A DNA stretch of 64,000 bases from Hypoxylon rubiginosum. Taxonomy: Eukaryota; Ascomycota; Sordariomycetes; Xylariales; Hypoxylaceae. Location: the NCBI GenBank assembly GCA_902806565.1, contig CADCXA010000066.1:1-64000 (forward strand), written 5' to 3'. This document shows positions 61,863 to 64,000 of this stretch, piece by piece. How positions within the stretch are numbered: position 1 is the first letter of the stretch; every line of letters starts with the position of its first letter. The notes beneath the pieces are model-generated. The model was not told the DNA's origin. It made no database searches and worked only from the letters and a program-made list of their open reading frames with translations. The position numbers and the translations under genes were made by a program.

Positions 61863-62899
61863 TTATCTAGAATTCCAGTAGAGCTGGTCTAGAGAGCTTG
61901 GGGGCTCTTCTGTGAACGGGGTGTAATCCAATCTTTGCGGCAAGCCGGCGTGGTCGGGTCGCGCGTCTCCCGCTGTACCGTCGAATGATTGTAGGCTGGC
62001 AAATAGCGGGATGGGGACAGAGTCAAAATTGCCGACCTGATCCGGATGCATCTGCGTAGCATTTAAATCTGGAATCTCGAAGTCCCACTGTCTACCATCC
62101 CCCATTGCACCTGGAGGCTCTAGCCATGTTTGTTCTGGCTCATTAATGACGGCAGTAGGTATGCTCGGTAAGGCATGTGTGATAGTGGCGGTGGTAGCCG
62201 GAGCAGCGACGGGGCTTATCTGAGCCGCCCAGACGCCCTGGGTTGGTATCGAACCCTGAGAAGGTGATGGTAGTACTGTAGCCGCGAATGCAGCTGCCTC
62301 TGGTTCCGGACCAAAACCTTCATCACTTGCCCCTGCGACACCCTCACCTGAGAATCCATCCCAATCCTCGGCTGTGCGATACACGAACGACTGTGCAGAC
62401 CTGGCTTCCAGTGTCACATCGCCGGTCCCGCCTGTTGAAGCGCCGGCCCGCCAGCCGTTCACTTCAGCGAGAAGCTCATCTCGCTCTCGTTGGAGCTCCT
62501 GGATATGCTGGTTCTGCTCACGGTGCCTCTCGATTGACTCGTGGACGACAATATGTTTGGAGAGCCGGTTTGGCTCCGTCTCAGACAGGGTGGGAAGAAA
62601 AGACGCGAGCTCCTAAAGATGACATTTGGTTGGATGACTGTGACACTCAACTGTGACCATAGACGGGGACGAGTACGTACAATCAGCTTTTCCCTGAACG
62701 CTTCCCTTCTCGATTTCTCAAAGACACGGTGCGCTGCCCTGTCGTTCGGCGTAAAGTTCCGTATGCGTTTTCTATTCTGAACGCCGGCTTCGCCACGCCT
62801 AGTGTCTGCTCTTTTCTCCCCTTTATTCGTCGACTCGTGTCGATCCCGTCCGTCCCGCACTATGGCCATCATTGAGGTTTGGGAAGGCATTGCTTTCAT
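61863..62899 (-). CDS. bHLH (leucine-zipper-like) transcription factor
   Basis: Two exons, 62,899-62,681 and 62,612-61,863, give 322 aa. The basic region NDRAAHRVFEKSRREAF carries His 57, Glu 61 and Arg 65, the H-E-R triad that reads E-box DNA (CANNTG). Helix 1 is REKLIELASFLPTL, split exactly at the intron; the loop is SETEPNR and helix 2 is LSKHIVVHESIERHREQ. Helix 2 runs on as a heptad-like coil, IQELQRERDELLAEV (110-124), so it is of the bHLH-zipper type. The C-terminal 190 residues are disordered, rich in P, A, T and acidic residues, as in activation domains. It converges on the transaldolase gene with 198 bp between the stops and could regulate its neighbours; this is positional inference. 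Confidence 0.82.
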
Positions 62900-64000
62900 A
62901 TCAATTGAACAATCTTCGATTTGATATGATGGCAGGCAAGATGCCCAGCGCTACTCAGGCCTTTGGTTAACAAAGCACATACCCCTCACAGTACTTCGCA
63001 CCGTCACCTCAATTGTTAGCTCCCCTCCCTAGGTACCGAGGCCCGGCCAAAAGATTGATGACATAATCGCAAATTAGCTGTAAAAGGTACGCGCTATAAC
63101 CACCGTAATTATAACGGGTTAGCACTATGATCAACCCTATCAGCACCAAGCTCTGGCAGGAGGGGTGGTTGAGGAAAAACGAAGCTCTTACATCGCTTCA
63201 CAAGCAAGTTGAAATTGATCCTGGATCTTGTAGGATGATCTTATAGGAGGATCTTAGCTGACTCCTGAACCTGAAAACCGATTTTTTTTTTATAGGTACG
63301 CAAGCTAAAAGAGTTTCTTTGATACCACATGCTTTCCAACACCTAGAGTGGACCATTAGACTGAACTTCATCTTGCCTTCTAGACTCTAATACGCGCTAC
63401 CCCCTGGCCTGCCGACCAAATTATAACCAAATTATAACTTCGCTAACCCAATTTTTCATATTCCTTGTAACAGAATTTCCTCTCCAAATTGCCGCCTACA
63501 TTTAGGGGCATGGGGATCTTCTGATACTATACAGATTCAATACGTCGGCCATTTCGTTCCAAATCGTGGGCATGGTGAGTTTATGAGGAGCTTTCGGCTC
63601 GCTGTTCATCTTTCGCATCCGTTTGGTGAACGCTAATCGGCGCGATACTATAACCGTGCTATGAAAAGCGAAATACTATAGACATGATGATCACACAGCT
63701 ATTTCAATAACACCTGAAAGGGATCAAGATAGTGCTAGAATTTTGCTAGGTTCTGGTAATTCCTAATTGCTATCTACCTTGGGTACCCAGCCTGGTATTT
63801 ACAGTCCTGGTAAGAACATGATTTCTTTTTTTTGTGTTAGTCAAGGTGAAGTAGCCTGGATAGAGTTCTGTTACCGTCACGAAGACAGGTATCTTATATA
63901 AATACCTAGGTAGGCTAGTTTTCGACAGATGACAACGCTCTCTCTCTTATGTACCAGCCGAAAATGAAAGCCGCGCCTGGTCCGGCGATAGCTGCAACTA
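62900..64000. other. Intergenic to window end, no gene seen
   Basis: The first few hundred bases are the upstream region of the bHLH gene. The rest is mixed, with a nine-T run near 63,285, a duplicated AAATTATAACC near 63,419-63,438, and a TACCTAGGTAGGCTAG motif near 63,902 like those at 39,115 and 59,310. No ORF of note or RNA gene was recognised. Confidence 0.4.

Overview
The window comes from a filamentous ascomycete (Pezizomycotina, probably a Sordariomycete). The signs are short GT-AG introns, HET, Hce2/Ecp2, BYS1-like and NRPS-like reductase genes, fungal MFS transporters, and a large block of repeats converted to A+T in which repeat copies differ almost only by C/T and G/A transitions. 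That pattern is the signature of repeat-induced point mutation (RIP).

Positions 1 to about 30,230 are an almost gene-free AT isochore made of dead LTR elements, several of them nested. Element A (3,708-6,636) has a 1.15-kb TRIM-like element inside it, and a second TRIM copy lies at 27,106-28,325. Element B (7,371-12,564) and element C (13,250-25,762) look related and of the same orientation. Element C is split by a Ty3/gypsy element (about 16,528-23,610) whose RT, RNase H and integrase can still be read through the mutations. Between B and C a 420-bp island of normal composition (12,565-12,985) keeps two spliced exons of a PTH11/SAT4-type fungal rhodopsin gene, cut by the insertion of element B.

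From 30,290 on the DNA is ordinary euchromatin. In order it holds: a nine-exon A-T-R NRPS-like reductase (-), a BYS1-type small secreted protein (+), an SDR oxidoreductase (-), a cupin protein (+), two doubtful small Cys-rich ORFs (+), an Hce2/Ecp2-type secreted effector candidate (+), a HET-domain protein (+), an uncharacterised fungal protein (+), a DUF7726-type protein (-), an MFS sugar porter (+), a DUF6536 membrane protein (+), a second MFS sugar/polyol porter (-), a transaldolase-family enzyme (+) and a bHLH transcription factor (-). The NRPS-like gene with the SDR and cupin could be a small metabolite locus at the heterochromatin edge. The MFS porter, transaldolase and bHLH factor form a compact carbohydrate-related trio. 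Both groupings are inferences from position.

The most unusual finding is in the DUF6536 gene. Its first two introns cannot be removed as single GT-AG introns at their outer splice sites without shifting the frame by one base. Both fit exactly as [D1,2] spliceosomal twin introns (stwintrons), where an inner intron sits between the first and second base of the outer donor. Coordinates, splice phases and motifs were worked out by eye; family assignments rest on recognised motifs, not on searches.
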